A DNA stretch of 64,000 bases from an uncultured Myxococcales bacterium (lineage in GTDB: Bacteria; Myxococcota_A; UBA9042): positions 248,001 through 312,000 of the forward strand of contig CAIYWC010000097.1 in assembly GCA_903929795.1 (NCBI GenBank). Direction: 5' to 3'. Every line of letters begins with the position of its first letter. The first letter of the stretch is position 1. A program made the position numbers and the translations under genes. The notes under the pieces are model-generated. The model searched no databases and was not told the origin of the DNA. It saw only the letters and a list, made by a program, of their open reading frames with translations. Shown one piece after another: positions 63,114 through 64,000 of this stretch.

Positions 63114-63772
63114 CGCGCGTGGCGCTGGTCGGCTGTGGTGGCCTCGGCGTTCCGGCGGCGTGGACGCTGGCGCTGGGCGGTCAGCGGGCGTTTCGGCTCA
63201 TCGACGCGGACGTGGTGGAGGAGTCGAACCTGCACCGTCAGGTGCTGTACACCACGCCGGATATCGGCCTGCTGAAGGCGGCGCGGTTGGCGGAATTCCT
63301 GCGCGCGCATTTTGGCGCGGACGTGCAAACCGCGGCGACGCGGCTGGATGCGGCCAACGCCGAGGCGCTGCTGGACGGCTGCGCCGCGGTGCTGGAAGGC
63401 AGCGATGACGCGTTGGCGAAGTTTGCCGTGAACGATTGGGCAGTTGCGCAGCCGCGACGCCGCACCGCGGTCATCGCTGCGGCGATAGGCCGGCGCGGCC
63501 AGTGGTTCGCCGTCACGCCAGAGTCGAGCTGCTACCGCTGCCTGTTCGAGGCGCCTCCGCCGCCGGAGAGCCTGTCGACCTGCGCAGTTGCCGGCGTGCT
63601 GGGGCCGGTGACGGGTCAAGTCGGCGGCTATGCGGCGCGCGCACTCTTGCATGCGCTGGCGGGGCAGCCGGACGCCGCGGTTGGCGCGCTGGTGCGGTTC
63701 TCGCCGCGCGGGCTGCTGCGGACACCGGTGGCGGTTGCGGCCGATTGCCTGTGCCAGCTCCACGCTTGCTGA
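63110..63772 (+). CDS. ThiF/MoeB/HesA-type E1-like adenylating enzyme
   Basis: 220 residues from a GTG overlapping the previous stop. Nucleotide-binding core VALVGCGGLGVPAAW, then DADVVEESNLHRQVL (the D-x-V-x-x-S-N-L-x-R-Q signature) and EGSDDALAKFAVND. SCYRCLFE supplies one CxxC pair for zinc; the second pair expected near the end is replaced by CLCQLHAC. Family members adenylate the C-terminal Gly-Gly of ubiquitin-like sulfur carriers (ThiS, MoaD) or peptides. No carrier protein gene is adjacent; MoaA lies 10 kb away. Slightly shorter than MoeB. Confidence 0.87.
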   Translation: MTRVALVGCGGLGVPAAWTLALGGQRAFRLIDADVVEESNLHRQVLYTTPDIGLLKAARLAEFLRAHFGADVQTAATRLDAANAEALLDGCAAVLEGSDDALAKFAVNDWAVAQPRRRTAVIAAAIGRRGQWFAVTPESSCYRCLFEAPPPPESLSTCAVAGVLGPVTGQVGGYAARALLHALAGQPDAAVGALVRFSPRGLLRTPVAVAADCLCQLHAC

Positions 63773-63856
63773 CTGAAAACGAACACCAAGCCTGGTCTGG
63801 GAGACCGGTTGCATTTCGGACTGGCGCGCCGCGGTTGCGGGCTTGGGTCAGCGGGC
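63773..63856 (-). repeat. Dispersed intergenic repeat, copy 4 (shortened)
   Basis: Minus-strand reading: CGCTGACCCAAG, AACCGCGGCGCGCC, AGTCCGAAATGCAACCGGTC, then AGGCTTGGTGTTCGTTTTCA next to the E1-like stop. It lacks the central CACCGGAAGTGCAC block. Follows the E1-like gene and precedes a plus-strand regulator gene. Confidence 0.65.
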
Positions 63857-63921
63857 CGTGCCAGACGCGCGTGCGGCCCGCTGGTATAGTTGCGTCGATC
63901 CGGGTTAAGCTGCCGCCACCC

Positions 63922-64000
63922 ATGTCGATCCCAACCGGCCACATCCAGCCGAACGTTGAACGCGCGCTTGTGCTCGTCATCGACGATTCCGTGGACGTGG
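63922..64000 (+). CDS. Start of a response-regulator (REC) protein, cut by window end
   Basis: The first 26 codons give a polar tail and then VLVIDDSVDV, the first strand and acidic pocket (Asp-Asp) of a receiver domain. The rest lies outside the window, so the output domain is unknown. It starts about 65 bp after the dispersed repeat and may have its own promoter (TGGTATAGT at about 63881). Confidence 0.65.
   Translation, partial: MSIPTGHIQPNVERALVLVIDDSVDV

Overview
The window is GC-rich bacterial chromosome, apparently from a Myxococcota/Bradymonadota-type lineage (old Deltaproteobacteria). This rests on gene content, not on a search: a CdnL/CarD regulator, an FHA-containing enhancer-binding-like regulator, a Hanks-type kinase, a large lipoprotein built of C-D-D-G-N-x-C-T repeats, many lipoproteins with unclear roles, and Gram-negative envelope parts (ExbB/ExbD/TonB-like proteins, OmpA-like protein, a C-terminal outer-membrane barrel). 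No phage, insertion sequence, CRISPR array or recognisable defence or biosynthetic cluster was seen.

Layout. 1-7 kb: the end of a Dyp-type peroxidase, a ComEC-like metallo-hydrolase lipoprotein, a transglutaminase-like protein, an ExbB-ExbD-TonB-like operon and a sigma54 response regulator. 7-10.3 kb: an OmpA protein with thrombospondin type 3 repeats, an orphan ParA and CdnL. 10.3-14.5 kb (minus strand): recR, dnaX, SRP RNA, tRNA-Ser(GGA), tRNA-Ser(CGA), tadA, tRNA-Arg(ACG), tRNA-Ser(GCT), tRNA-Ser(TGA), that is, all four standard serine tRNAs plus the tRNA that TadA edits. 14.6-15.8 kb: a lone LuxC-type acyl-CoA reductase.

15.9-39.2 kb is an eight-gene minus-strand run devoted to the cell envelope. 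In transcription order it encodes a VKOR-DsbA-SUMF1-TlpA four-module fusion, a NAGPA-type phosphodiester glycosidase lipoprotein, a PEGA-like membrane protein, a Kelch lipoprotein, a 4553-residue DUF11-repeat protein ending in a beta-barrel, a small Cys-rich lipoprotein, an SH3-like membrane protein and an HtrA protease. I infer a surface-structure locus with its own disulfide chemistry and quality control; this is the best candidate for an undescribed system.

39.4-52.1 kb: trmFO, two perfect DnaA boxes next to an AT-rich patch, a membrane protein, xseA, an FHA-AAA+ regulator lacking GAFTGA, a Ser/Thr kinase, the Cys-rich repeat lipoprotein and a patatin-like lipase. 52.2-64 kb: a small unknown protein coupled to moaA, a rhomboid protease, a lipoprotein, an SDR enzyme, a nitroreductase, a DUF2786 protein, then a tightly overlapping string trpS - VTT membrane protein - GH31 lipoprotein - unknown - E1-like enzyme, and the start of a response regulator. 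A dispersed intergenic repeat of about 80-120 bp occurs in at least five gaps.
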